Source of the DNA: Haliotis asinina
Taxonomy: Eukaryota; Mollusca; Gastropoda; Lepetellida; Haliotidae
Length of the DNA: 64,000 nucleotides
Assembly: GCF_037392515.1 (NCBI RefSeq)
Contig: NC_090291.1
Span: forward strand, 34,495,001 to 34,559,000
Direction of reading: 5' to 3'
Position numbers and translations under genes: made by a program. Shown here in pieces: positions 12,081-23,659 of this stretch; positions within the stretch are counted from its first letter, which is position 1; every line of letters begins with the position of its first letter. Under the pieces are notes generated by a model. The model made no database searches, had not been told where the DNA came from, and was given only the letters and a program-made list of their open reading frames with translations.

Positions 12081-12655
12081 ACACGTGTATGCTGTTATGT
12101 CTTCCATATATGATATCAGCTTCACATATTTCAACACAATTCATGTTTATAGAAACCTTGTACCAACACCGGCAAAAATTCACATTTCAAAGTCACACAT
12201 TAATTTCGGCAGTGCGAGGTAGAGAGAACTGAAAAGTTACCATTTTCAGAAGAATCTCGTAAAACTAAATACTGTAATTTAGAAAATTAATCAGTGGGGC
12301 ATCTAAGATATTGCAAAGATGGCACATGCCGTAAGTGTCACTTGTGATGGACGCCACTAAGCATTTTCTATTGAAAGCAGATAGACTATTACATCCCCAC
12401 AAAGAGTGAATAACCAATATTCTTCACATATATGATCTGTATTTAATTACCTTGGACAAGAAGCACTGTGATGGCTGGATTGTTAAACCATTTAAGATAA
12501 AGAAGCATATAGCGCTTGCAATGCGCGATTTAGCCCGTGAAGATCTGGGTTAGACTGAGGTTTGTAACCTGAATTTCTATAGCACTGATATAGCAGTGTA
12601 CCTTTATTTGTTTAACCTACTTAAAGCTCCATTAAGAAAAATGTTTAGCTTTGAC
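12081..12655. other. Unassigned stretch left of the 79-bp satellite
   Basis: Nothing recognisable. It ends with 'cagctagagac' where the satellite begins. Confidence 0.4.
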
Positions 12656-12663
12656 CTGCAGCT

Positions 12664-15045
12664 AGAGACACTGGCGGAAAGACAGCAGTGCGTGGAGACT
12701 GACGCATCTCTCAACATATGCTCTTCCATTTGGATAGAAAGACGTGACACTGGCGGAAAGACAGCAGTGCGTGGAGACTGACGCATCTCTCAACATATGC
12801 TCTTCCATTTGGATAGAAAGACGTGACACTGGCGGAAAGACAGCAGTGCGTGGAGACTGACGCATCTCTCAACATATGCTCTTCCATTTGGATAGAAAGA
12901 CGTGACACTGGCAGAAAGACAGCAGTGCGTGGAGACTGACGCATCTCTCAACATATGCTCTTCCATTTGGATAGAAAGACGTGACACTGGCAGAAAGACA
13001 GCAGTGCGTGGAGACTGACGCATCTCTCAACATATGCTCTTCCATTTGGATAGAAAGACGTGACACTGGCGGAAAGACAGCAGTGCGTGGAGACTGACGC
13101 ATCTCTCAACATATGCTCTTCCATTTGGATAGAAAGACGTGACACTGGCGGAAAGACAGCAGTGCGTGGAGACTGACGCATCTCTCAACATATGCTCTTC
13201 CATTTGGATAGAAAGACGTGACACTGGCGGAAAGACAGCAGTGCGTGGAGACTGACGCATCTCTCAGCATATGCTCTTCCATTTGGATAGAAAGACGTGA
13301 CACTGGCGGAAAGACAGCAGTGCGTGGAGACTGACGCATCTCTCAACATATGCTCTTCCATTTGGATAGAAAGACGTGACACTGGCGGAAAGACAGCAGT
13401 GCGTGGAGACTGACGCATCTCTCAACATATGCTCTTCCATTTGGATAGAAAGACGTGACACTGGCAGAAAGACAGCAGTGCGTGGAGACTGACGCATCTC
13501 TCAACATATGCTCTTCCATTTGGATAGAAAGACGTGACACTGGCGGAAAGACAGCAGTGCGTGGAGACTGACGCATCTCTCAACATATGCTCTTCCATTT
13601 GGATAGAAAGACGTGACACTGGCAGAAAGACAGCAGTGCGTGGAGACTGACGCATCTCTCAACATATGCTCTTCCATTTGGATAGAAAGACGTGACACTG
13701 GCGGAAAGACAGCAGTGCGTGGAGACTGACGCATCTCTCAACATATGCTCTTCCATTTGGATAGAAAGACGTGACACTGGCAGAAAGACAGCAGTGCGTG
13801 GAGACTGACGCATCTCTCAACATATGCTCTTCCATTTGGATAGAAAGACGTGACACTGGCGGAAAGACAGCAGTGCGTGGAGACTGACGCATCTCTCAAC
13901 ATATGCTCTTCCATTTGGATAGAAAGACGTGACACTGGCGGAAAGACAGCAGTGCGTGGAGACTGACGCATCTCTCAACATATGCTCTTCCATTTGGATA
14001 GAAAGACGTGACACTGGCGGAGAGACAGCAGTGCGTGGAGACTGACGCATCTCTCAACATATGCTCTTCCATTTGGATAGAAAGACGTGACACTGGCGGA
14101 AAGACAGCAGTGCGTGGAGACTGACGCATCTCTCAGCATATGCTCTTCCATTTGGATAGAAAGACGTGACACTGGCGGAAAGACAGCAGTGCGTGGAGAC
14201 TGACGCATCTCTCAACATATGCTCTTCCATTTGGATAGAAAGACGTGACACTGGCGGAAAGACAGCAGTGCGTGGAGACTGACGCATCTCTCAACATATG
14301 CTCTTCCATTTGGATAGAAAGACGTGACACTGGCGGAAAGACAGCAGTGCGTGGAGACTGACGCATCTCTCAACATATGCTCTTCCATTTGGATAGAAAG
14401 ACGTGACACTGGCAGAAAGACAGCAGTGCGTGGAGACTGACGCATCTCTCAACATATGCTCTTCCATTTGGATAGAAAGACGTGACACTGGCGGAAAGAC
14501 AGCAGTGCGTGGAGACTGACGCATCTCTCAACATATGCTCTTCCATTTGGATAGAAAGACGTGACACTGGCGGAAAGACAGCAGTGCGTGGAGACTGACG
14601 CATCTCTCAACATATGCTCTTCCATTTGGATAGAAAGACGTGACACTGGCGGAAAGACAGCAGTGCGTGGAGACTGACGCATCTCTCAACATATGCTCTT
14701 CCATTTGGATAGAAAGACGTGACACTGGCGGAAAGACAGCAGTGCGTGGAGACTGACGCATCTCTCAACATATGCTCTTCCATTTGGATAGAAAGACGTG
14801 ACACTGGCAGAAAGACAGCAGTGCGTGGAGACTGACGCATCTCTCAACATATGCTCTTCCATTTGGATAGAAAGACGTGACACTGGCGGAAAGACAGCAG
14901 TCGGTAGTGACGGACGCATCTCTCAACATATGCTCTTCCATTTGGATAAAAAGACGTGACACTGGCGGAAAGACAGCAGTCCGTGGAGACTGACGCATCT
15001 CTCAACATGTATTTATACTCTTCCATTTGGATTGAAAGCATACGT
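12664..15045 (+). repeat. 79-bp satellite array, about 30 copies
   Basis: Strictly 79-bp periodic from about 12664 to 15045; unit begins 'gacactggcggaaagacagc' and ends 'catttggatagaaagacgt'. I count 30 occurrences of the 'ggcRgaaag' position. Most units are identical except for a G/A at that site (A in copies near 12909, 12988, 13462, 13620, 13778, 14410 and 14805) and aacatatg/agcatatg near 13264 and 14137. The last two copies on the right are diverged and the final one carries a small insertion, the pattern expected where recent homogenisation does not reach an array edge. 79 is not a multiple of 3, so the many 77-codon minus frames are shadows. Confidence 0.98.
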
Positions 15046-15315
15046 GTTAACAAACTTTCCAAAGACAGACATCTTATAAACGCACCACCATTTCTCTTGA
15101 GCACCTCCCCTAAACACAACGCACGGAATGCACGTGCACAGCGCTGTAGTCATTCTTGATTTTAACATTTTTTCAAGAAGATTGATGAATCACTACAATT
15201 CGCATTAATTTTGACAAGCATCTTGCATCTGCTGATGTGACAGTTGTTTGATGTTGTGCCACCCATGGCTGATCGTCACATGACCGAGAGAATGGTGTAG
15301 ACTACGAAGACGCTA

Positions 15316-15906
15316 TGACTGACCGAACCCGTCTTCGCTTTGTCCAAGGGCACCGGTACAACATGCTAACACTGTTGTCCCACTGACTTTGCAGTTCTGT
15401 CGCCATTTCGTCGTACAGGATGACAACGCCCGTGCTCACCTTGCACGTATCCTCACTAATCCCCAGCAACACATCTATCGTTTGTCATGGCCAGCAATAG
15501 GCCCTGATCTTTTCCCCATCGTAACATGTCGAGGACATGACGTGTGCGTCAACGCCCAAAGCAGCCGATTATACCCCGTATGAACTCGGACGTGCGCTTC
15601 AGGAAGAATGGAACAGACTTCCCCACTTGGTCACAGGGAGACTCGTCTGCGCAGCTTGCCTCGTCAACCGAATGACTGTCTAACCCTTCGTGGTGGAATC
15701 TCACACTACTGACTGAAAATCATACTCCTGCAGATTTCTCTTCCTGCGCCAGTTATCTTTCAAGAGCGATTTGTACAAACAACTATGGTCATAAGAAAGT
15801 GCACTCCCAAAACATTCATTATTTTCATATCAACATTGATTGACTCCAATATGTCATCATATTTTTAGTGTATATTAGAAATGCAGTACCCCTACTTTTG
15901 AGCGTA
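15316..15906 (+). pseudogene. Decayed Tc1-type transposase and flank
   Basis: Fragments of a Tc1-family transposase C-terminal half in more than one frame: a TDRTRLRFVQGH block near 15330, VVQDDNARAHLARIL at about 15410-15455, WPAIGPDLFPI near 15490-15520 where the third catalytic acidic residue is no longer seen, and LQEEWNRLPH near 15600-15625. Frame changes and the lost residue show a dead copy. The text up to about 15906 could be its 3' flank and terminal repeat, but I could not find the matching left end. A plain DNA transposon, much older than the one at 40874. Confidence 0.75.
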
Positions 15907-15916
15907 TATAATTTAG

Positions 15917-16003
15917 AGTGAGTTTGGTTTTACGCCGCTTTTACCAATATTCAAGCAATACCATGGCAGCGAGACACCAGAAATGGACTTACACCATGTA
16001 TTC
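15917..16003 (-). mobile_element. SINE-B 3' fragment
   Basis: GAGTGAG tail, 'ttggttttacgccgctttta' and body to 'accagaaatggacttacacc'; tRNA head absent. Confidence 0.7.
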
Positions 16004-16451
16004 TTTTAAAAGTATGAAATAAACCCAATTACTTCGAAAGGAGCCCCAGCTAGTTATAGAATTGATAACATGTGGAAATCCAGACTTGCTTGATTTAGTG
16101 CACCAGCACTGCAGAGAGGGTTGGCAGTAAGGACAATAATGTGGTTCGGTACAGTGAGTGGAGATGGACGAAAAACTTTTGCCACAAACATCCTTTTATA
16201 ATCGACATTTCTCCCTCCATATGTATTTACTACCCCGGTATTTGAAATATGTTCTGTAAACTTCGAGTAATTTCTAGTTTCTTAGATAATTTTTCAATTA
16301 CTTCGAGATTTCTTTTTCAAAAACTTGAAATTTCGACTAAATTTCCGTTACTTTGTAATTTTCTAGGTGTTTTGGCTGTATTTCGAAATCTATAAAATTC
16401 AAGGCTATCAACATAAATACTTCCGTGATACAGATATACAGTGACTGGATG

Positions 16452-16649
16452 ATGGTTGTATAACGCCGCACTGAATAATATTCCAGCTAAATGACAGCAA
16501 TCTGTAAATAATCGAGTGATAAACAATCCAGTGATCAACAGCATGAACATCGACCTACGCCAGCGAGCCAGATCACCCGATCTCGTTAATGACCACTTAC
16601 GATAAGCATGGGTTTCTGGGGATCAGTTCTAACGGGTCTTAACGGGTGA
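16452..16649 (-). mobile_element. SINE-A copy with internal deletion
   Basis: Has 'taacgccgcactgaataata', 'aacaatccagtgatcaacag', 'gatcacccgatctcgttaat' and a degraded head; about 40 bp between the second and third blocks are missing. Confidence 0.75.
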
Positions 16650-16779
16650 CACAAATAGATGGTCCACCCTCAGTGTGTGTCATCATGCCCTTCTTTCGCT
16701 GATCGTTGTTCATGACATCAGTCACTGAAAAGTGTGGTCTAGGCTTAATGAAGTATCACTTATACAACTTTTTCCAATG

Positions 16780-16979
16780 ACGGACCCATAAAGATCCGGG
16801 CAAGAATTGTTTGTCGTAATTGGCGACTAATGGAACCGGTCAGTGAGGATCGATACATGACATCGTATCCCAATTGCATAGATCGATGCTCATGCTGTTG
16901 ATCAATGGATTATCTGGTCCAGACGCCATTATTTACCGTGAGGCGCCGTGTAGATGCGGCGTAAAACTAAACTCACTCA
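16780..16979 (+). mobile_element. SINE-A copy, plus orientation
   Basis: Head 'taattggcgactaatggaac', middle 'catagatcgatgctcatgct', tail 'gcggcgtaaaactaaactca' then CTCA. About 130 bp from the oppositely oriented copy at 16452. Confidence 0.8.
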
Positions 16980-17207
16980 GGTGTTGGACAGGTCGTAATA
17001 TCGGTAAAATATTGCAGTCTTCTCAATTTTGAATTACGCTCAGACAACACGCTATTCAAATCATGAAGAAGCCTGTTTTACTCTCTATATAACATAGTCA
17101 ATAAATATGCCTGTGAATATCAACAAAAGTGCACAACCGCATGTTGTTTCTTTTGACTAAATTGTAAACTTCAGGAACAGGTCCGTATTAAACTTTCTGA
17201 AAGACCA

Positions 17208-17464
17208 GGCCCCGATTTCTCGAAAGTTTTTACTCAAATTTCAAGCTAAGTTTGACAGACTGAAACATCTGAATTTCTTAAAATAAAAAAGCCCATACAA
17301 AATTAATCGATATATCCGCTACACTCAAAATGTCTACTGTGTTTGCGTTTAATATTTACAGTTCATTCTGCAAAGTGATTTTTCTTGTGTGTACTCAGAT
17401 TACAAACTCAAACTGAAGCCAAAAGTCAGACTTAAGTTTGTTTCGAGAAATAGTCATCGGGGCC
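17208..17464. mobile_element. Fold-back MITE with ggccccgat ends
   Basis: Ends are inverted: 'ggccccgatttctcgaaa' on the left and 'tttcgagaaatagtcatcgg' then GGCC on the right; sub-terminal segments (caagctaagtttgacag against cagacttaagtttg) also pair loosely. No clear target duplication. Confidence 0.65.
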
Positions 17465-17494
17465 AGATGACAGTTCCCGGTTTCTTTTGTTTAA

Positions 17495-17677
17495 GAGGGC
17501 CGGTTGGGTCGCCTAGTGGTTAAAGCGTTCGCTCATCAAGCCGAAAACCCAGTTTCGATTCCTCAGATGGATACAGTGTGTGACGCCTATTTCTGGTGTT
17601 CCCCCCATCCCACCCCCCAACCCCCATGATTTTGTTGGAATGTTGCTGAAAGCGGCGTAAAACTAAAACCACTCACT
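17495..17677 (+). mobile_element. SINE-B copy, full length
   Basis: Head 'ggtcgcctagtggttaaagc', box B 'cagtttcgattcctcag', body with a small C-rich expansion near 17605-17630, tail 'gctgaaagcggcgtaaaact'. Confidence 0.9.
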
Positions 17678-17688
17678 TTTGTTTACTG

Positions 17689-17852
17689 ACGCAGTATTCT
17701 AGCTGAATGACATCATTCTGTAAATATTGGAGCGGTCTTGACCAGACTCTCCAGTGATTGACATCGCGACCATTGATCTACCAATGGTCCCATAAGTATC
17801 CTCTTACGACATGCTTGAGTTCCTAAAATTAAGTTCGAACCTGGATCCTCAG
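17689..17852 (-). mobile_element. SINE-A copy, diverged
   Basis: Blocks 'gcagtattctagctgaatga', 'gaccagactctccagtgatt' and 'cctcttacgacatgcttgag' survive. It abuts the oppositely oriented SINE-B at 17495. Confidence 0.65.
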
Positions 17853-18460
17853 AGTCAAAAAACAAGACAAACTTGAGGTTCAAACTTAAATACTTCATAT
17901 GGTGCCGTGACATATCGGTAAAGCCACTGGACCATTCACTCACTTCTTAATAATGCCCCAAACCTCCTTGACATCATCGCTCGGGAATATTTTACCGTGC
18001 ATGCTGAAGCTCCAGCTTCCAGATACTTACAACGATCTCTGAATCAAATGTAGCTGGCTTCGCATTTCACATATTTCATGAGCAAAATGTGTGTCTGGGC
18101 GTTTGTCCTTGCTTGTCACGTGATCGGCAATTAAAGCATGGGTGGTTTTAATCGAGATACTGGTTTAGTCTGGTCTGAAAGGTCTATTACCATAGTATTA
18201 TAGCAAGTCAGCATCTTCACTGGTTAAAACGAAATGTCTGACATTGTTTTGTAGCATGGCATTTTCGTCGATTTCCAACAATCATTTAAAACTGCTGTCT
18301 CTGTTACGAAAAAATGTCACCCGTGGATTAAATCAACTATCCCACCCAAGGTATACCGACGAGCATGCCCAGAGGTGTCATGGGAAGATTGCGATGCACA
18401 TGCACGTGAACTCCAGGAACAGTAGGGAGGTTTTCCTCGATCTAAAGTCCGTTTGGCTCA

Positions 18461-18961
18461 AAGGCGGACCGATGAATTGCAATGTAATTCTAAAACTAAT
18501 AAGTATAACATACTCAATGAAACATACTCTGTAAGGTTTTTGCAGAATTTTTGTCCAAATAATAAAAAAGGTTGTTTAACAAACTGTCATTAAAATATTG
18601 ACACAGTTCACTGTTTATTACGAGGGAGGAGTGCAGAGAAAGGCACAGCCGGTGTTCGTGAAGCACGTGCACAAATGCCGTGAACGTTATTTATTCATTA
18701 ACCTATGTCGTGCTGTCTCCATGTTTTCTCGCACACCTGGCTGTCTCTGCACTCCTCCCTAGTAATAAATAGTGAACTGTGCCAATATATTAATGATACT
18801 TTGTTAAACAACTTTTTTATTTTAAGTAAAATATGCTGCAAAAACCTGTCAGAGTCCGTATGATGTTCTGATTATGATCAGCGTTTCAATGAGTATGTCA
18901 TGTTTATTAGTTTTCGAGCTAGACTTCAATTCATCGGTCCGCTTTTTCAATTCATCGGTCC
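18461..18961. mobile_element. Long fold-back element with arms near 200 bp
   Basis: Left arm (about 18461-18665) runs 'ggaccgatgaattg' ... 'aggtttttgcag' ... 'gttgtttaac' ... 'ggaggagtgcagagaaaggc'; right arm (about 18735-18961) gives the same order on the other strand. The loop is about 70 bp. The right end carries the terminal 'aattcatcggtcc' twice. No coding capacity is seen. Probably a MITE or fold-back derivative of unknown superfamily. Confidence 0.8.
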
Positions 18962-19029
18962 ATACCGACTACATGTATTATTATTCAGTTATTTTTGTCA
19001 GGTCTCGTCAGCGGGCTGGTCTCATGTTC

Positions 19030-19194
19030 TGGAGGTAGGCTAGTGGTTCAAACGCTGACTTGTCACACTGACGAACTGGGTTCGATTCCCCCATATGGGC
19101 TCATTGGTATTACAGAAATCAAAGAAGTATATTCAGATTATACGCCTTTGCATAAAAGTTGCTAAAAGCGGCATAAAACCATACTCGCTCGTTC
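19030..19194 (+). mobile_element. SINE-B copy, body replaced
   Basis: Head 'ggtaggctagtggttcaaac' and box B 'tgggttcgattcccccat' intact, tail 'gttgctaaaagcggcataaa' present, but the middle does not match other copies. Confidence 0.7.
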
Positions 19195-19239
19195 ATGGTT
19201 TTGGACGTGTGAAATGTGAGTGAGTGAGTGAGTGAGGTG

Positions 19240-19716
19240 AAAGAGTTTATCGTAGCATTGAAAGGTATTATGGTTATATCACAGCGAGTCGATTTCATAC
19301 CGGAGACAATCTAAACGTTTAGCAAGGTTTCCAGGATCCATTTTAGTAGATGGTTACCCTAAAGCTGTTTGACATGCCCTAGCTATGGTGGTGGGACAAC
19401 TCCGGATCTTGTAGCCATACACCTGTTATATAACCTAAAAAAAACCCCAAACTATGTAACCAAGCCACATGAGACTTATTTGTGATTATTTAATCTGCAT
19501 TCTTAATTTTTATCACTACAACAGCGTACAGTGTCTTGTTAGCTACCTTGTTCCTCTTTGTCACTTCCATTAAGTACTGTATATGACATTTATGGTCTTT
19601 ATTGGTCATCCCCCTTGGCTGTGTCTGTCATCACATCGACTGTAGAAGGAAGGGCTATTGTTTCTCTATCTGTTCATTGTTGAATCTTTGCCTGTCCATT
19701 GTTGTCAAAACTTGTG

Positions 19717-19748
<32 letters not shown>

Positions 19749-20030
19749 TATGTACTGTGTGTGAGTGCGGAGTCCGGTATTCCGACTGTCTGTGTAGGGA
19801 CGACCGCGAGCTGGATTTTGCCGCTCGCAGGAAAGGATATTTGGTTGAGCTGGAAGTCCGCTCACCTCATTCATGTATACTTGTTTGTCATGTCTTCTGA
19901 AGCCAACTAAAGAAGTTTCATCTAAAGTATTCATTTGTCTTCGTTCGTCAACGTACTTTTCAACTAATTCCCGTCAACCATAAGAACGCGTTGACACACC
20001 CTCCAGCTATCTCAGTTAGGCACCCCTAAC
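19240..20030. other. Unassigned stretch with a TGCG microsatellite
   Basis: No gene seen. A (GTGC)n run of about 36 bp is at 19714-19749; the open frames over it are artefacts. Confidence 0.45.
19714..19749 (+). repeat. (TGCG)n microsatellite
   Basis: About eight perfect tetranucleotide units. Confidence 0.95.
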
Positions 20031-20350
20031 TATGGTAAGTGGACACCCCAAACTACTGTAGCTAAACACCCTCCAGCAACAGTAGCCTGATATACTCTAG
20101 ATACAGTAGCTGGACACCTTCCAGCAATAGTAGCCTGACACACTCCAGCTACAGTAGCTGGACACCTCAGCAATAGTAGCTTGACAAACTCAAGCTGTAG
20201 TGGCTAGACACCCTTAAGCAATAGTAGCTTGACATACCCCAGCTACTGTAGGCAGACACCCTTCAGCGATAGTAGCTTGACATACCCTAGCTACTGTAGG
20301 AAGAGACCCTTCAGCAGCCTGTTTTACTCAAGCTAGTATACCCAAACACC
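20031..20350 (+). repeat. Degenerate minisatellite of about 48 bp
   Basis: Repeated 'caatagtagcttgacatacc' followed by 'agctacagtagctggacacc'-type half units. Divergence between units is high, so it is old. Confidence 0.8.
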
Positions 20351-20840
20351 CTCCATGAATGGTAATCAGATGTCCTCATGCCATAAAAAGCTGGCCACCT
20401 TACAAGAGCTATTCGTTGTCTTCCCTTCGTTGACACTGTACAACAGACTGTAACTTATCAGCAGATTATGTAGAGCACACTCAGTTGCCAAATATATATT
20501 TTCTGTGAAGCCGCGGGTCATCGAGAACGTGATGGCATACATTCTTAATCTGACTCGGGGACAACCTTCACCTTATCCCAGGATCACACTGCTGGCATTC
20601 CGCCAACTCAAGGTCAGGACTATACCACTTGTAAAAGGTGTCCGAGAAGCGTGTGCGGCACACATACAAGACACCCATTTACAATTTGTATAAATTAATT
20701 TGTGAATTAAACATTTAAAAGAAAGATGATCAGTCCCTAATGTTACAATTCATCGAAAAGTAAAAAAATCAATACAGGATGGACATTATGTCAGTTATTG
20801 AGCGTACGTGCGTCAGCGTATATTTAAAGGATATTAACCG
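20351..20840. other. Unassigned stretch
   Basis: No recognisable feature. The 62-codon open frame at 20505-20693 has no known motif. Confidence 0.35.
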
Positions 20841-20968
20841 ACCTTCCGTGTCATACCATTTTTTATTAGCCACGTGGTCAACGTATGGGTAGGTGCGTAC
20901 TAATCTCGTTCGAAACCTACGCAAACGTTGACCATGTGGCTAATAAAAAATGGTATAACACGGAAGGT
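20841..20968. mobile_element. Fold-back MITE with arms of about 50 bp
   Basis: Arms 'accttccgtgtcataccatt' with 'ttttattagccac' on the left and the complement on the right, nearly perfect over 35 bp, then looser pairing (caacgt...gtgcgta). Part of the loop reappears, reversed and diverged, near 21393-21432. Confidence 0.85.
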
Positions 20969-21760
20969 TTCAGAAGGACATTGCGGAAGAATGTTATACT
21001 GAGGTATACTTTTAGCATGACGTCATAGTGTAATGACGTCTGCCCCCTTGATAACCGAGGTCAAGATGTATATCAGTTGTCATCGCCTCGTACAGCCTCC
21101 TACAGTAAAACACTCCTGTTTCTTGATTTGCAGTTGATTCACTTAGCTAATGTCACTGGTGGAAACATTGCGTACTAGTATATGTCTTTCGACGGATATA
21201 ATGTCTCAATTCGACTCTCAATCAATGCATATAAGTTGTAGAATACATGCATTCACGTGTTAGTTACGAATGGACACATGAATTCCGTCACAACCTGACG
21301 TAACTGAGAGGTCATCGGTTATCCAATCAAATCGTTAGAATCCCAGGTCAAGTCGTTACGACACAGGTTAACGCGATAAGACACACGTGCGACGTAAGAG
21401 GTTAGTACGCAACTACCCATACATAACCACGAGGTAATATAGTAAAAATGTTACACTGCTGTATCTTTCACGGGCGAGTAATAAGTTCTTTTTATTATCT
21501 TACCCTTTAGATTAAGGTATGTTTGGGTAAACCTCTCCTCATTATTTCAAACCGAGTCACATATTAACAGCACTTCAATCGTTGTATCACTATCAGTTGT
21601 CTCACTGTAGGTCGTTAACACGCTGATGTGTGCACCCGCGTGCGTCTCTCTAACTCGGGATGGGGAGGATCAGGGTGAGTTATTGTAGCGATTTAACGTC
21701 ACAATCTGTCCTTTTCGTATTTGAAAAGCACTCACTCACTCACTCACTTATCCCTGTTTC
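20969..21760. other. Unassigned stretch
   Basis: No gene seen. A short CACT run near 21731-21748 looks like an orphan SINE tail. Confidence 0.35.
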
Positions 21761-21764
21761 GCCC

Positions 21765-23200
21765 TTAGGTGTGTACGGCAGCAACAAAGGGTCGCCACTC
21801 TTGTCCGTTCGGGGTTAGGTCCTGTATGGTACACAAGATATGGTCTAGAGTATTTAGATCGCTCTCCATTGTGTCGTCATGTGTACTGTGTAAAGTGGGC
21901 GCGTGTAATATTGCAGGGCTCCATCCTGAGAATATGGCCAGTCCACCTCCATCTTATTTTGGTTAAGGTGGTATTTATGCTTTCCATTCTGCGTGATGTT
22001 AACAATAGCTGGTTTGTGATTTTGTTGGGCCAGAAGATCTTATGGTTCTTTCGAAGGCGTATGGTGTGAAAGATGGACAGCTTGGTGATGTCGCTGTCTG
22101 TCATTCTCCAGCATTCAAAGCCGTGCAGATGCGTAGAAAGTCCGCTGCTCTAGTACAGTTTGTTTGGTGCTTTACTACACTGTGACGACTTCTATACGTT
22201 GCTACCCATACGAAATGATGTTGCTGACTGTGCCTCTGTCGTGCCTAATGATACTGCCAAGGTAGAGAAACTCGGTCATGCTGAGTTAGGCATATGCTGG
22301 ACTGCAGATGTTTAAGGGCATAACCACTGTCTTCGCTTTTATTCTGATACCTATTTGTCCAGCTCATTGCTCAAGACGTTATGTTTTTCCTAGTTGTGCT
22401 TGTGCATACAGTGTCGTGCATTGTGTCCATTTAATGCATCTTGGTCGGTTTTCTGTGATTCTCCCCATTACCCAGTCTATTGCTATGCTGAAGAGTAGTG
22501 ATGACATGGCACAGCTTTGTCTGACTCCTGTCTTCACTTTCAAGTACAAATCGCTGTTGCCTTCTGTGTATGAGAAGCTGATGTAAAAGCTCTCAGTGGA
22601 ATTCCTTAGAGGCGGACAATTTTCATCAGGCTTCTTCTATGGATGTCAATAACAAATAGTGCTGGATAATGGCAATGTTAATACACTTGCCCTTTAATCA
22701 TCATCATTCAACTGTTGACTGGTTTCCATCCCTTTTTTCAGTGTTATTGCTGCTCCTTGATGCTGAATATTTTCTCTGCCTGAGTATAATATTGTTTCTC
22801 CCGTGGATGAGTTCATCTTCCATGATCCGATCCATCTGCTTTCACTTATGCCTAATATGTCTAGTTGGCGGCGCATTTGCGATGTTATTTGTGCTTGGTG
22901 TCCTACATCGTTGGCACATTCCAAAATCACAAAAGGCGACTACGATTGTCGTAAGAGGCGACTAACGGGATTGGGTGGTCAGACTCGCTGACTTGGTTGG
23001 CACGTCATCGGTTTCCAAATACGCAGATCGATGCTCATGTTGTTGATCACTGGATTGTCTAGTCCAGACTCGATTATTAACAAAGCCCCGATATATAGCT
23101 GGAATATTGCTGTGTGCTGTATAAAACTAAACTCACTCACTCATTCCAAAATCCCATGTGGTCTTGGCTTTGGTATTCAGGGCTTCTGATTCTAGTGCTT
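21765..23200 (-). pseudogene. RTE-like LINE remnant, antisense reading
   Basis: Minus-strand translation gives an endonuclease stretch at 22694-22928 (LDILGISESRWIGS, TGETILYSG), then reverse transcriptase-like text at about 22350-22680 (TGVRQSCAMSSLLFSIAIDW), then the C-terminal block at 21877-22110 (IRWRWTGHILRM). These are typical of RTE-type endonuclease/reverse transcriptases. Endonuclease and reverse transcriptase stretches lie almost side by side, so roughly a kilobase between them has been lost, and several frame changes and stops are present. No [FY]ADD box is seen. A SINE-A sits in the endonuclease end at 22929-23142. Inactive copy. Confidence 0.7.
22929..23142 (+). mobile_element. 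SINE-A inserted in the LINE, with target duplication
   Basis: Flanked by the identical 12-mer 'cattccaaaatc' at 22917-22928 and 23143-23154. Starts at 'acaaaaggcgactacg', so it is 5' truncated relative to the copy at 46861, and ends 'tataaaactaaactcactca'. A perfect target duplication indicates a fairly recent insertion. Confidence 0.93.
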
Positions 23201-23208
23201 TTTGTTGG

Positions 23209-23298
23209 GTGGAGTCCCATCCGAGATTCAAACGCACACCATAAGTACCCACAATAAAGTACTGCCTTACACTCCCAGCTATCCAGTCAACCAGGCAT
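23209..23298 (-). mobile_element. Possible tRNA-derived SINE, same type as 8641
   Basis: On the minus strand box A-like 'ctggatagctgggagtgtaa' and box B-like 'gtgcgtttgaatctcgga' resemble the pair at 8641-8755. Confidence 0.35.
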
Positions 23299-23454
23299 TA
23301 GTGCCGCCTGGTCTTGTTTTCTTCACCATTGTAGTCTGAATGAACATGCATGTTTGTTTAGGAAAAGCATCCTGTGTATATAGAAGGGCATCTGTCTTTT
23401 ATTGTACACAAGATATAAATGTTTGACCTCAGCCAGTCCTATCATGCTAGCACT

Positions 23455-23659
23455 CATAAAGATCCAGGTTAGAATTGATCTTCAGTAACCCAGAGGCAGC
23501 TAAAGGGGTCAGGTGGTCAGACTGACTGACTTGGTTGATCCATATCATCCTATCCCAATTGTTGATGATCACTGGATTGTATGGTGCAGATTATTTTTAG
23601 GCCACCGCCATATAGCTGGAATATTGCTGAAAGTGGCATAAAACTAAACTCATTCACTC
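23455..23659 (+). mobile_element. SINE-A copy, diverged
   Basis: Head 'aggcagctaaaggggtcagg', middle 'ttgatgatcactggattgta', tail 'gccaccgccatatagctgga' then 'aaactaaactcattcact'. Confidence 0.75.

Noticed and set aside
12664-15045. CRISPR-like array
   Set aside because: Units are contiguous 79-bp copies with no variable spacers, in a eukaryotic genome.
12662-15119. About thirty 77-codon minus-strand frames in a row
   Set aside because: Each is the same satellite sequence read three units at a time; no start context, no codon bias, no known domain.
19602-19934. Frames with an ACVRACVRA repeat
   Set aside because: Translation of the TGCG microsatellite.
22308-22965. Plus-strand frames of 92 and 98 codons
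   Set aside because: They lie antisense to endonuclease and reverse transcriptase text of the RTE-like LINE.
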